NCBI RefSeq assembly: GCF_011397635.1
Contig: NC_064760.1
Location: 28,884,856 to 28,948,855 of the forward strand
DNA: 64,000 nt
From: Epinephelus fuscoguttatus
Lineage: Eukaryota > Chordata > Actinopteri > Perciformes > Serranidae
Direction: 5' to 3'
A model generated the notes under the pieces. It did not search any database. It saw nothing but the letters and a program-made list of their open reading frames with translations, and was not told where the DNA came from. Positions within the stretch are counted from its first letter, which is position 1. Each line of letters starts with the position of its first letter. Below are positions 13,262 through 27,939 of this stretch, piece by piece. The position numbers and the translations under genes were made by a program.

Positions 13262-13269
13262 TGACGTCA
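13262..13269. promoter_or_regulatory. dusp1: Palindromic CRE (TGACGTCA) of dusp1 promoter
   Basis: Perfect 8-bp CREB/ATF site 29 bp upstream of the TATA box. CRE-driven induction is established for mammalian DUSP1. Binding here is inferred. Confidence 0.8.
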
Positions 13270-13305
13270 GGCGGCCGCCCCTCTTGGCTTCCTGCCAGCG
13301 CTGCG

Positions 13306-13312
13306 GACGTCA
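13306..13312 (-). promoter_or_regulatory. dusp1: Second CRE-like half site (TGACGTC)
   Basis: Seven of eight CRE bases on the minus strand, about 44 bp upstream of the perfect CRE, in a GC-rich stretch with C-runs near 13323-13337 that could serve as GC boxes. Confidence 0.55.
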
Positions 13313-13379
13313 TTGCCCGCTGCCCCCCCTCCCCCCTCTGCGGGTGCACTAGGGCAGAACAGCGCTCGCGCACATGAGG

Positions 13380-16300
13380 GACATTTCTGTACATGCGTGA
13401 TGCACGTACGCGGGCACGTAGTGTCAGGGAAGTTTTCACTGAGGGCGAGAGACCTGCTCATGTTTTCATCTTTTATGACACTTGTATAAATGAGCTGATG
13501 TTTCCAAATTATCACTGTTTGCTCAAATTGTGTGTCAGCAAATTAGGAGTTTGCCAAATTTTCCATGATGTTTAATTAGATTTCTATTTTGCCTCTTCAC
13601 CTGAGAGTTGACAAATAACAAGATAATAAGTAAATATCTGGCGTGGGGGGCCATAAAGGTTTATTCTTTGTTTTTATTAGTCAGAGGTACATAGTGTTCA
13701 ATGCCCCGAGAGCAAAGGCCAACCATAAAAGTTAATCACTGTATAGAAATCTGAAGTCCAGTAAATTTCCACACGCTGAGAAAACAACACGGGTCTACCA
13801 GGAAGACAACAGCAGATGGTGATCTCCTAACCCGTCAGTTTTGTTTCATTTGTGACCTAATTAAAACAGATGGATGAGGTGTTTTTTTTGTTCCCAACCC
13901 CCACCAAATATTAAAGTGTGTTTTAAAAAGCAAACATGATTACAATCACTACGGGAAACCCTTTCCATTTGTTGCTGTGGTTTGCTGACTCAGAGTGGGC
14001 AACACTGCTGTCTCATAATAAGGAAGCTGGAGGATCATTATTGGTGGACAATAGGCGTCTACTGACAAGAGGGTGTGTTGAAACTGAGACACGCCGGGGT
14101 TGTTTTGTTGTGAAACAAGTGTTTACTAAGCAAACTTGAAAACAGGTAGTGTTGCGACACACCACTTAAAATCCTATATGAGTTTCAGCCCATATCCCAT
14201 GACTCTAAACATCTAATTTAATTGTAATTAAGCTTGTACTACAACTCAATTTCATGCCGCATGTGCTAATTTTTTAATTATGTATATTGCTTGAAATGAT
14301 CAGGCTGTCATATGTCATGACATCATTCTCACTTTGATGTAACCTTCAGCCAGGTGAATCCGCATCCATGATGTTTTGCCTCTCAAGCAAAGGGTAAATA
14401 GATGTGTTATGTGAGAAAGGAAGAGGGGGGAGGGGAGGGAAGCTTTAAGGACAGAGACTTAACCAATCACAACAAAGTGCAAAAACTCTCCAGCCGGTTT
14501 AACCTCACACTCCTGTGAGATGAGTCAACTGTGAGGCACATGCCACAAAGCAGGAATGTTACACTATACATGGGAGGAGGGTCCAACAGGGCTCTGAAAA
14601 CAGTCTGTTCTCAGACATTTTGTCCTCAAATGCAACCTCCTCTCAGTCACGAAGTGATGAGCTCCGGTGCTGAGGATTAGGAAAGACCCCAGACACATGA
14701 TGAAGGGGTGAATGAAGACAACAGCGGGGGGCTCGATGATGCAACTGTGTATTTCCACAAAGTAGACAATGCTCACTTGTTTTCCTCCCTTAGTTAATCT
14801 TTTTAATTTATTCCAAGCACATACCAGTGTTATCTGTGACGTTGGTGTTTTCCAAAATGTTCTAAAACCATATTACAAAAAGTTAAACATGTGTCATAAT
14901 TTTTCTCTAGTTGCTTGATGATAATATCCAGCAAAAAGGCCGAGCATGAAACCAAAACTTGCATTTCATCAACAGAAAAACTCCTCTTCTCTCAGCGACC
15001 ACATTCATCAGTGCAAATATCCTCCCAGAGTAAAAATACAAACCTGTGCGTGTGTTTCTGTACAGTGCGGGAGAGAATATTTAAATTTAGGTCTGAAAAT
15101 AGAGCCTGAGTTATTGCCCTGTTTTGGATTCCCATAATTATGGCCCATAACCAACTGTGGCTCTCATCCAGAAAGGGAAGTGAAACAGAGGACGACAGAG
15201 AGGCATTTCCTGTGGTCCGACCTCGCTGTCACTTGCTGTCATCTCTGCCTGTTTACTGTCACCGTCACTATAGGCAACAGCTGAGCCATCAGTGGGAAAA
15301 CACACGGCCTATCCCGTCTTCTAGTGTCTCAATAACAGCATGGTATTTGAGCAAAAGGCATTTCATTTCATGTATATATGAAAAAAAAGGGAAAAACCAT
15401 AACCAGTGGATTTTGTGGATTTTCTTATTTCACAGATGACATGACATACAGCTCTCTGTTTCTGTGTTGTTACTGTAATATAGCCCAAAATAAGCATTTC
15501 TGTCTCATACATGTAATCACAGTGGATTACTGCAATGTGAAAAATATATTTTTATTTCTGAATGTTGAGTTCATAAAATACTACAAGTTCTTCCCTGCTT
15601 ACCTTTTTGTACGTAACAAGTATTTATGTTGATGAATCATTTGCAGGTTGTATTTTTGTAAGACTTTTTGTACGTCAGCCAAAAAGTGTAGTTGATGCGT
15701 TTGGGGCAAACTGGGTCATCAGACGTCACCACTGGAATTTTAATTAAAAATAATGTCTTTAAGGCAATTTTCTCACAGAGGCAACATAATTTATGGCCTG
15801 CTGTCTGAGGTCACATAGTTGCCAGATAAACATGCAGCTATACTGGTTAAAGGTTGAAATATGGGCTGCTTAAAAACAACACGTGTGTATGTGTGTATAT
15901 GTATATAATAATACCAAAAAATCATTAAAACTATCTCTTAACGAAGGTAATTTTCTATTTATCTTGTCCTTATTCCACAAATGTAACTAATCTGTTCATT
16001 CAGGCTCATCACAAACTTAGAAATGGTCCAGAATACACTGCAGTTACTTAAACTTCAGATCAGTAGGTGACACTTTAAACAGTATATCAAATATTAAAAT
16101 ATTATATATATAATACCACAAAACTTCAATTAACAGCCTAGTCCCAATTAAACATCCAGTCTGTTTTACTAGCCAAGTGTGGCCACACATTTTGACAAAT
16201 AAATGCCTGTCTCAATTAGAGGCCCGGTCTGGTTACCAGGCAGTTCTTCGCATGTATAAAAGTGGGCTCGTGGCTACCTCAAATTATGTGTCCATTCCTT

Positions 16301-17450
16301 GATTACCTGGTAAATTATATGTATTCCTTTAGTCTGTAAGGGTTTTTCATAAAAATTAACCCAAGTTGTGAGTATAACAGGATAAAGTGGTGTTGTGTCA
16401 GTATGCCGGGTGCCATAATCCTTGAGGGCTGTAACTCGGAGCTAGATCAAATGAATGATTCATAATTGATATATTATGTGAAGCCTAATTTGTATACAAG
16501 TAATATTCACGCTGGTTTATATAAACAACTTGATTGTATATTTCCCGATCTTCGCTGAGCAAAAGTCTTGTGAAAGGAATTAAAGGCCTGTCCCAAATAT
16601 ACGCCTGTTGATTTCAGTCATTTAGGCAAATAATAGCCTGGGCTATTATTTGAAGTTTTATGGTAATATATATATATAATATATTTACATAGTATAGTGT
16701 AGATGTAAGCAGTAAAAATAACAACATTTCATATGGTTATAACTATATTATAATGTTAGTAACAAATACATAAAAATGCCTCAGTAGGTGTTTTCAACCA
16801 GTGTTATAATCAGTTTTTTAGTATTTATATATAGGAGGGTTAAAATAAAGTTTTACTAATTAGTTTATGAGAATAACTGGCACACAAATGAGTACACAAT
16901 CTTAAGAGAAAGACAGTACTTTTCAATTTAATGGATGATTTAAATGTCATGTGTTATACTGCTTTAATTATTGGAGGATATGTGCTCTAGGCTACTAGTT
17001 TGTGCATACATACATATTATATTTTGCATCAGATTTTACAAGATATGTCATTTTCTACTATCTCTAGGATGTCATTTTAACATCTGGCTGGGGAAAACAG
17101 ATGGATTGTACATGTATTTTTATGTAGGTTAAGAAATAAATGGATTTAAAAGTTTATTAGAAGGTTACCCTGAGGCTATATTATTTATCCAGAGACTTGA
17201 AAACATTTGTGTGCGTGGTCCCTGACAAATTAATGTATTATAACTGGGGGAAAATCTATTGTTTATGTAAAATAATAATAGTAAAAAATAAAATAAATAA
17301 ATAAAAAATGATTTTTTTTTTTTTTTTTTTACAAGGCGGGTTATTTAGTAATTAAACCATAGACGAAAGACAAAGCATTCCTGTGCTGTGTGATTATGTT
17401 ATTTTAAAATATATAAAAATTTTCAGCGAACGTAAATTGATATAAAGGAT
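13380..17450. other. Intergenic region between divergent dusp1 and ergic1 promoters
   Basis: About 4 kb of AT-rich DNA. No exon, RNA gene or clear transposon could be supported. Small local features are a G-rich run near 14425-14440, an (AT)n stretch near 16665-16685, and an A/T homopolymer-rich patch at 17280-17331. Regulatory elements of either gene may lie here but cannot be recognised by eye. Confidence 0.5.
17280..17331. repeat. (AAAT)n / poly(T) low-complexity patch
   Basis: Runs of 'aaataaataaat' followed by about 19 T residues. Confidence 0.85.
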
Positions 17451-17461
17451 GCAGCGTTCTC

Positions 17462-17639
17462 ACCGGAAGCAGAATCAGAGGGAACAGGAAGTAGCTCTCA
17501 GCCAATCAGCTTTTGCAAAGCGTCCTAAGCTGACGTCAGCCCGGTACCGATGAACAACCGGTAGCGTTGAAGGGAGCTGTATGTTAGCCCGTTGTTTGTA
17601 GCTTTGTCCGCTTATCCCCCTGTCAAACGTGCAAACATC
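17462..17639 (+). promoter_or_regulatory. ergic1: ergic1 TATA-less proximal promoter and 5' UTR
   Basis: Immediately upstream of the ATG are an ETS-type site ACCGGAAGC (17462-17470), a CCAAT box inside GCCAATCAG (17501-17509) and a perfect CRE TGACGTCA (17531-17538). There is no TATA box. The mix is typical of a housekeeping promoter. Transcription probably starts between the CRE and about 17600. Confidence 0.65.
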
Positions 17640-17659
17640 ATGCCTTTCGATGTTAGGAG
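17640..17659 (+). CDS. ergic1: ergic1 exon 1 coding part (residues 1-7)
   Basis: Only 20 coding nucleotides (MPFDVR plus two bases of Arg7), ending AGGAG|GTGAGTA. Too short to be found as an open frame. It is assigned by the family N-terminus and the promoter context. Confidence 0.9.
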
Positions 17660-20600
17660 GTGAGTACGGAGCTTCCGGTTATTTTGGGTGAGCTGTGGAG
17701 GGACGGTGGCGGTGTTTGACAGTCTGTGAGCTGTGGATGAATTAACGGTGGGCAAAGCATCGCCTACTAATGAGCGAGTCAAAGTTGAAACAGTGGTGTT
17801 TCACACTGGGAATGAATGGGCTGCATTGTCACAGGGGTGGAGAGTATGTGTTGAGTCGGTGGAGTGATGCTCAGGTATGCTCACAGAGTTTTTGTGAGGG
17901 CTCCTGCCTGCGCATGTGCAGATTTCCACATCCATCCTGATATTTGCAATACGTGACACTGATTACAGTGACCCCAGGGCATAGTAAAACTCAACAGTCA
18001 ATACTGTTTTGTCATAGCTGCATTTTACTAAACAAACGTGATGGCCTGATCTAATCTTATTCACACATCAAAAGTCTATAATTCTCCAAACTCACTAACA
18101 GAGGCAGTTTTCAGAATCAGTGGGTGCCAATAAACAGTCAGAAACAGGTAAGGAACAGTCGGAAATACACCTGACTAACAAAGCCGTTCAGCTAATCTAT
18201 AGATGGTCTGGCAACAGGCACAGAGCTGACAGTCACACCCACATGGCTGTTGAAACTGTCAATAGAGCGCGCCCTAATCAAAATAGAGGACAGGATGTTT
18301 GCACTATGTGGTCACTTCATATGTGACGGATACTGTCAGGCTGTCATGGTCACAGGTAGCCCACTTATTCGGTCCGAAAATATGAGTGGAAAGTATTAAC
18401 TTTATACAATTAAAATAAAAAAGGAAGTTGTAGGGCTGGAACTAACAATTATATTTACGATTTAATAATATACAGTTTAAATCATTAAATCCTTTGGTCT
18501 GTAGAGTGCTGCAGGGATGATTTTTTTGTAGGGCAATGCAGAACTTATGTCACCCTGGTTCCCTTGACAAAAAGCATATTAAATTTTCCACTGGATTTTG
18601 GTTTATTGCAAAAAATAATCTCTATGGCAAACACAATTTTATGATGCTTACACATGTTGTTCAGCAAGATAATCTTCACAAATAAATACCACTTCTATAA
18701 TTTTTAAAGCGTAAGTGCAATCCCCAGAGGTAAGGCTATAAATGAACTACACTACGGTTGCATGACTTAAACGTTGCCATCACAACAAGGCCATAAAGCC
18801 GTGTTTGGTGTAATGACGTCCTGTAGTCTTAGGGCGCATTCACACCAGGATAGTCCGGGGGGACTCAGTTCGATTGGGCGGGGAATGACGAAAAATTTCA
18901 CACCTTCACTTGGTTCGGTTCACTTTCACACTGCATTTTGCTTAGAACGTCACGCAGTTACAACAGCTGCTCGTTTGGGGGCAGTATTACCCGAAATGAC
19001 CACTGACCAGGAAGAAAAAAAGCATGAGGAAGAAGAAAAACCGGTTCATCAATTGGCCAGGACCAAAGACGGGAAACCATTATGAGTAGCCACAACCAAC
19101 TGCGATATATAGTCCTCTGACCATATATCAATTAGCGCCTGCACCTCCTCGCTACTCCACATCCGCCCAGGAGACATTTTCCAACTTTTTCTTTTTTTTC
19201 TTCTCCCAGTTTGCGCTGTTGGCTTTGTTTTTTTCCACCCAAAATGCACTGTGCTCTACGTCACTTCCTCTATTTGGTTTGCTGGATAGTCCGTTTGCAT
19301 TTCCCACTGTAAGCGAACCGCACCAGGGTTCACTTGCAAGTGAACCGAGACCCCCAGTTTTCAAGCGGACCAGGGTTCGCTCATTTGGTCCACACCAGTA
19401 TTCGAATAAGCATTCACACCACTCCAAACGAACCGAACTATCCGTGGAAGCGGACCGGTGTTCGTTTAAAGCTGACCAAATAGCACCAGTGTGAATGCGT
19501 CTTTATTTAGCCCCTTAGCAACCGTCTTTTTCAAGACACACAAAGGCTTCAGATTTTAAGAGTGGCCTATTTACTGACATATTTTATGTCATAGAATAAA
19601 ACATGAACATTTCTCAGCTTGTGTTAACCACAGACCTTATTTCAGGCGCCTATCCGAAAACCGATTAAAAAAAACAAAAAACAAAAAAACACTGACTCTC
19701 AGACAAGGGAATTAGGAATGCTAAAATGCAAAATCATTTCTGGGTTTCAGGATTCATTTCCTGGAGCACTCTGTATGTCAAGATGTAGTTAAAAATGCCC
19801 GTCACTTCCCACTTCTCAGAACATAAGGGAACATATTCAAGTGTCTTTTTTTGTTTGACCAAAGCTTAGAGATACTCAGTTTACAATAATATGAAAAAGA
19901 AAAGCCCCAAATCCTCTCATCTGAGAAGCTTGATCAAGAGAATGTTTGTTTTACTAGTTTGTTGGGAAAAAAATGACAGATGATTGATTGATAATCAAAA
20001 TAGTTGCTGATTATTTGTTTGTTGAGCAACTGTTTAATTAATTGACTTTTAGCTCTATATGTCTCCTTAAACAAGGAGCATGTCACATTATTTTCATTGG
20101 TAATATCTAGTGCCAGTTAATTTGGACCACAATCAGGTAAAAATATTCATTTTATAAGGTGAGACACACTTGTGCCAAAAAAAATGTTCTGATAATCAAT
20201 ATTTGATCATTTAAAACATTTTCTCATTCCAGCTTCTCCAGAGTGACGATTCACTGCTTTTCTGTGTTTTATGTAACTGTAAATTTTTTGGGGGGTTTTG
20301 GACTGTTTGTCTGATAAAACAAGCTATTTGTAGTAGTTACCTTGGTAACGGCTGATGAAAGTGATCGTCACTTGCAGCCCTGGATAACACATGAGCTGTC
20401 TGTCAGAGTAATCACAGTTGCGCTCGTCCGCCTCACAGACCACAGCTGTGTTGTACAGATAATTTACCAACACACAGGATCTGACGTAACTCTCGTTTGC
20501 ACTACAACACTATGACCCATGCATGAGGGTTGTGTGAGAGCAGGTGTGTCATAGGGTCATCACATGGTCATGTCCTGTTTGGATGGGTCACTGACTTGAT

Positions 20601-23600
20601 GCCTTGATCACACAACAACTACATTACAACAGGTGGAAGTTGCTCAATTGACCAACTAACTACACGTTTCCAGGTTTCACCCTTTTAGAAATACTAAGGG
20701 GTTAGTCACCAGGGTGAGAGTGTGTAACAGCATTGATTACCGTAGGTTTCACCATACGATAGGGTAGCATGTATTCCCAGAATGCTGGGTTGCTTAAGTA
20801 CATCAAAATTAAGTTTATTGAATGTCAGAGGATTACAGCTGGTCTTCTTTTTGGGGTTGTCAACAAGTATTGGTGAAAGACCGAAACCAGCACTGTGTAA
20901 CTTTCATAACTGTGTGACCCCTGTCAGTGTCACCCCAAGGTCATTGGTGTACACTAGGGTTGTAATTCTTGAAGAAATGGCTCTCAATTATAGTTTCATT
21001 GTTAAAGAAGACATAGTCATTTTCTTGGGGTTGATATTGAGACACAAATCCAATCTTTGCCCGCCGAATTCCGATGACAACTCTGGAGATATAAGAAAAA
21101 GTTGTAATCTTAAATTAATATTGTCGATCACATTGCAAGCAAAAAAACAGACATTTTGCTCTGTTGATAACGCATTTGTTCTGGACTATTTTCAGCTGCG
21201 GATTAATACACATTTGGTGTTTTAGGACATCTTTACAGCAGCAGAGTTGTTGTGAACATATTTCAGGCCCTAGGTACTTGTCGCAATATTTGTTAGTTTG
21301 ATTAGTTTGATTCTTAGTTTTTGAGTGTTAATGGGATTTGTTGCCCAAAAAAGGAAATATAGAACATCGCTGACCTTATCCATCGCTGACTCTGTCTCAA
21401 TTTGATTATGAAATATAATCTTTTTTCTTTGTTGATATCTTGAATTTATGTATTATTATTACTATTCTGACACAGTTACTGATTTAAACTGCTCAAATGA
21501 TCCCCCACTCAGAAAGGGTTTTCTTCACATCCCATCTTTAAATGCTCATTTATTTTTACTTGTACTAATGTACTAACTCATATACTAATACAAAACATGC
21601 AGGCCTGTTAGACATAGGCTAATTGTTTTGAAAGGCTCCGAATGGTGTTTCAGCAGTGATATAGATCAGCTCCTAAAGATAAGGATAACCTGATTCAGAA
21701 TGACTCAACAGCAGCCTCTCTGAATGAATGAGTGAATAACTGAAAGGCTTTTATCCTCAAGTTTAATGACCTTAATGTTATGTCATATATTGACACAGGC
21801 GGGTTCGGTTTGGGCTAACCTGGTGATGTCGTGTGTTTGCTTCTTGGTTGATTAAATCATGGTGACTTAAGCAAGGATGCTCAGTGTCAATAGATGTCAT
21901 ATCTCTTTATCTTGACAGTGATGGGTGACTGTGTGTTGTTTGATACTTGACGTACACTTGAGGCAGATGAATGAATAGCGACCTACGTAGAGAAAGACGT
22001 AGGTGCATGTGCTTCTCGCGGCTTGTGATGTGAGATGATCATATGCGAGGAGAGAAATTAATCATAAACATCCGTTGTGCAGGTTTACTTAGCGAAAAGG
22101 ATGAACCACTAGCTTACCATGACTCATTGCGAGATATGGTTTATTTAGTGAGGGCCCTTCCTTGAAAAGAGGCCCTGTGGTGTCAACAGAGAGATGCTGC
22201 TGGTACACCATGTCCTCACTAATAACAAAACATCTGCGCCCCTTTTTTACAGAAGAATGAGCAGTAGGAAGTGACAGAGGGAGATGTGTTGACTGTAATT
22301 CAGGAAATTACAAACGTCAGCGGTAGACCGAGAGGTGAACTCTCAAGAGTCAACATTAGTATTCATGAATACAAAGTGTTCAGAGCAGAGGTAATTAAGT
22401 GAAGCTGAGTTCTCATCAAGCTCAAGTGAGTGTATCAGATGTGTAGTTCAAGTATTTAAGTATATTACAATTAAATCAGCACATTTAAAATGATGTACGA
22501 CAATGCTTTAAAGACAAACACTACTTTGCTTTATGATATATTTTGAATGCTGCCTTATTATCGTATGTAAGTTTAATTAAACGAAAGTATATAGATGTTA
22601 TAAAAAGTATTTTCACCTGCAGCAATATCTTTACTGTACTTTTAGAAATTCAATCATAGTTATTTTAAATGAGACCGAATCACAGCGTCTCTGGGTAGTG
22701 ACCGAAAGAATGAGATCGCCGATACTAGTGGTGGAAATGAGTTTCCTTGAGTAAGGAGCTCGGACGTCCGGAGGGAGCTCAGAGTGGAGCCACTGCTCCT
22801 TTGTGTCGAAAGAGTTCAGTTGAGGTGGTTCGGCATCAGATCAGGATGCCTCCTGTTAGAGGTGTTTGGGCATGTCCCACTGGTACGAGGCCCCGGGGTA
22901 GACCAAGAACACACTGGAGGGATTACATATCTTGGGAACGCCTGGGAACACCTTGGGGTCCCCCAGGAGGAGCTGGGAAGCGTTGCTGAGGAGAGAGATG
23001 TCTGGGGTGCTTTGCTTGGCCTGCTGCCCCAGCAACCCGGCCTCGAATAAGCGGATCAAAATGGTTGGATGGATGGATGAAGCGTAGTGTGTTAAAGCTA
23101 AATAAAAAACGAATCATTACATTTTTAAAGTACTTCGTATTCTGTCGTTTAAATGTTATTTCCAAACAAACAAATAATAATATATGCTTAGAAGTAGTGC
23201 AGGTGATTCACATTTTCCCAGGTTTGCATAATAATGTAGGCTATTTGTAATAAGGGATGTGAATCACCAGAGGCCCCACTATGCAATATTATCATGACAC
23301 TTATATATACATATTTATATAGTTATATAGTTATATACATAAGTATTATTGTGATTTAAAATGTTTTTATGATATGCTGAAATAAGAGTATTGTGATTTA
23401 TTACCGTTTTTTAATCGCAAATTATGTCTTTGAAAGAAAACTTTGTCAACATCCATTTTATCTAATAATTAAACATTCAGTCATTTTTATTACAGGAAAA
23501 TCTGTCTAGTGGACTGAAAAAGCAATTAATTTTTATCATTCTAGTAGGCTACCAAAAGTTGAATTTGTATTGGCAATATTAAGAACTGTCATAATAAAAA

Positions 23601-26600
23601 CTGATCCTTAGCGTCCTTTAATATCGTAATACTATGATATATGGAATTTTTTCCTCCACCCTTATTTGTAATACAACACACAGTTAGCTTTGTCAAATTT
23701 CTTACTTATAAACATTGGACCTCATGCAGCAAAATTCTATTAAATTTCTCTTAACTTTTCTCTAAATTTTCTGTTAAGAGAAAAATAAGAGATATCAACT
23801 TTAGATGCAACGGACATTCTTAACCACCCAAATCCGCTCTTCCCCTGGTGTGTTCAAGGATGGCTGATTGTTTGTTAGCACAGGTTACATCCCCTTAACA
23901 CTCTATAAGGGCAGGTGTTCTGCCGTGTGCGAATACTCAGGCACATGCACCAAGAACTGGAGACGTGCCACCAAAAAAAGGCTGGAGGAAGAAGAACTTC
24001 AGCGGCTGTAACATCGTCATAACAGTAAATAAACTCAGACAAAGTAAATGTTATTTTCCAGAGCGTCATTAATAGCCTTACAGGAAATTCAAAAACCCTG
24101 CGATGACAAAACATTTGTGATGCTGTAAACACTGTGTTGACAGAGGAACAAAGCAGCTAAGAGCAGCATGTAAGCCAGTCAGAAGCTGAATGTACGCAAT
24201 AACATCCAAGGGTTTTATAGTCTTAATTGGGATCAAGGGACCAATTGTATTTCTGTAGCCCATAAATGTAATAAGCCAATCATCGTAATTACTCTAAAAC
24301 ATATAATTATCTAAATTTGTTTGTCACATTTCGTCAAATTTAAAACATGTTTCCTTGTGTTTGAAATATAATGTTATCAGAGGACAGCAAATACAAGAAA
24401 ACACTGGTGAAATTTGTTTGTATATCACTTCCTGCATGAGGCCCAATGTATCATATCAATATCAAGATAGCGCTGTGATGTCATTTTGTTATTTTTGTCC
24501 TTATCTCCGACCCCCCAACATCGAGCGTAACTCAGACCTTGTGTCCTGTGTCCAGATATGTCCACACTGTCGGTGGACAGATGTAGCCTACAGTAACATC
24601 CATCCGAGACTATTTAAAGTAGCATCAGTTTCCATCTCTCGTCTCGAGTGACCAGACAACTTAGATTTTGTTTCCTTGTTCGTGTTCGAGTTTAGCGGTG
24701 GGAAACTGTGACTGCTAAAAATAAGTGGTGAGGATCTCTCTAACTATTAATAACCTGGTCTCGGGTGTAGACTTCGAAACTCTGTTTCAAAGGCAAATCA
24801 ACTGCCCTCAGCTGTTGGGTAAAGTGGGTAAAAACATTTACGAGAGATGTATTTATGTGCTATGAAAACAATATAAAGTCTATTTTAATTTCAGTAGAAC
24901 TTAAAAAGAGGTCACGTGTACCAGTAACCCAAAATGAATATCCATGTGTAGGCTATCCGTTACATATTTACTCGTACTCGTACTCGCACTTGTCGTCCTC
25001 CGCTTATCCGGGTCCGGGTCGCGGGGGCAGCAGCCTCAGCAAAGAAGCCCAGACAGTCCTCTCCCCAGCCACTTATCATATTTAAAATGTATTAAAAATT
25101 GCGTCATTAGTAATAATTTGTGACAATATAAAGTATTCTAGCTTGATATCATATATATAATTATTTGTACATATTGTGTATGTAGTCAATTTTGGTGGTC
25201 TCTCTAAGATCTGTCTACCCACGGTTCTCTACATGGAGGTAGCTAAGCTGGTGGCTAGCAGCTAACGGTGCTAACAGCGTGAACAGTGCTAATAACAGCA
25301 ACAGTGTTGACCAAGCTAACAGTGTTAACCTCCGGGGAACTGGAGGGTGTTACACTTCCACGACCATGCTGCCCCGATATCAGCAGTAACAAATGTATGA
25401 GCACAGTGACAAGCGGCGGTGATTAGCTAGCTAGTGGGATACACTCACAGGGAATCAAATGCATTAATATGCACACACGGCTGGACCATGTACCACAACA
25501 AACCACAGAGAACCTTACATTACAAGACACACAGATGTCGCGTGACTTTATTCTCTGCTCAGGACGCCATTAATCCATTTTATCTTTACATAGCACATAG
25601 TTGTTTAATGCTATATCAAAAGCTCATTTAAAGCTTTTTAAACTAACTGAACTGAAAAGGTTTCCTTAATGGAAATCCACCACAATTGAGTATTTTAATG
25701 TTATTTCCATGGGCTAGGAAAGTTTAATCAGTATTTGTGAACGTGAGGTACTCTCTCAAAGCCAGACACCAGAGAAGTAAAGCCTCTTTCACTCTGCACA
25801 AAAACCCACTAAACACGCTAACATCCAGATTTTTAATGCAATGGAAAAGGTTTTAATCGGCATTTACACTGAGCATTGCTGGGAACACAACATCCAGGTG
25901 AACATGCTAATTTTAGCTATTTTACCCGCAAGATGTAATGACAAGTCATCACAAAATACCTCCCGTCTCCACCTAGACAGTGCTCAAACATTGATCCAAA
26001 TTAGTTTGCACTGAGTTTAAAAGAAAGACTGAATAAGTAAGAGATAAATAAAAACAATCAACCACAGTAAAGTTTTCACTGGCCTTCATGCTCCTTTCTA
26101 CTGTTTACCTTTTCTCCAGCCTGTCCGTAACATTGAACGTGACTCTCCAAAACAACCCCCCACACACAGAAAAGCATACTCGTCTACTGCAGAGCCATGA
26201 AAGGAGTCTAAAGCCTATTTCTAGCAGGTTTACTGGTGTTTAAAAAAACTCACCACACACACTAACTTTGATGGAAAAGGGGTATAAGTCTCTAACTTGT
26301 GATGTCATCAAGTAAAGTCTGGAGCTGCTCCATAGACGATGAGTGGACCCACAGAATGAGCTTTATTCTGTTGTAGTGTTCTCAGCTCTGAAACAGAAAA
26401 TGTACCCATATACTCAGAAGGTTCCCCTGGGTGCTCTCAGTGTCATCTGTAACATATTTCCCAAGTCATTGTCTGTGCAGTAGCTCCAGACTTTGTACTT
26501 GATGATATCACAAATGAGTTTTAGCACTCTAGCTTTTGGATTTGGGTTGTTCATGTTGACCGATTTCTTCGGACTGTCTTAGATCATGGGAATAATATGT

Positions 26601-27881
26601 ATGAATTTTAGAAATGGGCGTAGTTCCCCTTTAACAACACGGGTCATGTACTTTAATCACAGGTGAACCCACAGAGGAGCATGTAATCCTCTGAAAGACG
26701 GAATTCCTCAAAACTAGACTTTCAAAGTTTTCACATGACAGTGGCGTATTATATCGCGGAGCTCCACCTGTCTGGTGGCCTCAGGAGGTCAGCGCTGTGG
26801 CTGGGTGGAGAGGAACGTGAGGACAGAATCCCTCTGCGCACTAAAGCTTAACATTCAGGAAGTGTGTTACACTAGAAGTTATTCTGATCCTGATACAGAG
26901 CGACCCCTCCCTGCCCAGCCCCTCTCTGTGCTGCCTGTCCTATATATCCTGCCAGGCCTGCTATAAACACACAGTGATCTAATACTAATGGGACATGGGC
27001 GCAGGAAGTTATAGATGGATGTGGATCAGAGGAAGAGATGTAGGGAAGCTGGCTGAGGCGTTTAGGATCCAGTTTGGGTTTTTTTTTGGTTTTTTTTTTT
27101 TTTTGTGCGGCAGATAAAAACAAAGCTGAGCCAAAACAAGAGAAGCTGCAGGGTCGGGGCTGGACAGGACAGGAAGCCCTCCCTCCTACTTCCTCCTCCG
27201 CCCTGCATTGCATCAGCTGTGGTTATTTCACCGACAGCTCTTGGTGCAAGAGATGTGAACAGATGTGTTTTGGAAGGAGATGAGGAAGGGGGAGTAAGTG
27301 TGAGAGTGGGGATGAGAAGAGGGAGTGGGTGGGGTTTGTCAGCGATGGAGTTTGGGGTCGAAAATGTTTCACTGCCCAAAAAGGACATGCGCAAGAACTC
27401 ATGAACCTAAATAGTTTTGGTGTTGAGTAGCAGATTTTTTTTTTCCTCACCTTCTCAGCTCCCCAAATAGGCAACAAGAGTATTTCGTAAGAGAGTTGAT
27501 TGTGTCAGGGTGCGATGATCCTCCTCCGCCTCTGATTCACTGATTGAAGCACAATCTGAAAATATCTAAGTCGATACGAAAATGTCAAGGTTAAGATTCA
27601 GATGAGAATAAATTTGCTGCGTGTTTCTGTCAGACTGAATCTTTCACTGTGAGTGGTACTGTATGTAATTGTACGGTAACGTAGACTCTCTGCCAAAAGG
27701 ATCAAACCTTATAATTTGAAGTTATGTTTATGATCCCAGTGTGTGTCTTTTCACTGGTGTGTGTGTTTGTTTGCGTTGGCTTTGTGTTTTCCTGTGTATA
27801 TGCTGAGTGTCAGAGACCTTTGTTGGGGTCAGGTCAAAATTACAGAGCACACATTCAGAGGAAGAGGTGTAACCCTGTAAA

Positions 27882-27939
<58 letters not shown>

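Noticed and set aside
20782-21225. 147-codon plus-strand open frame in ergic1 intron 1
   Set aside because: No recognisable domain, no splice partners, AT-rich composition like its surroundings. An undetected transposon fragment is possible but unsupported.
25200-25430. Protein-coding reading of the 'gctaacagtg' tract
   Set aside because: The sequence is a degenerate tandem repeat with stops in all frames.
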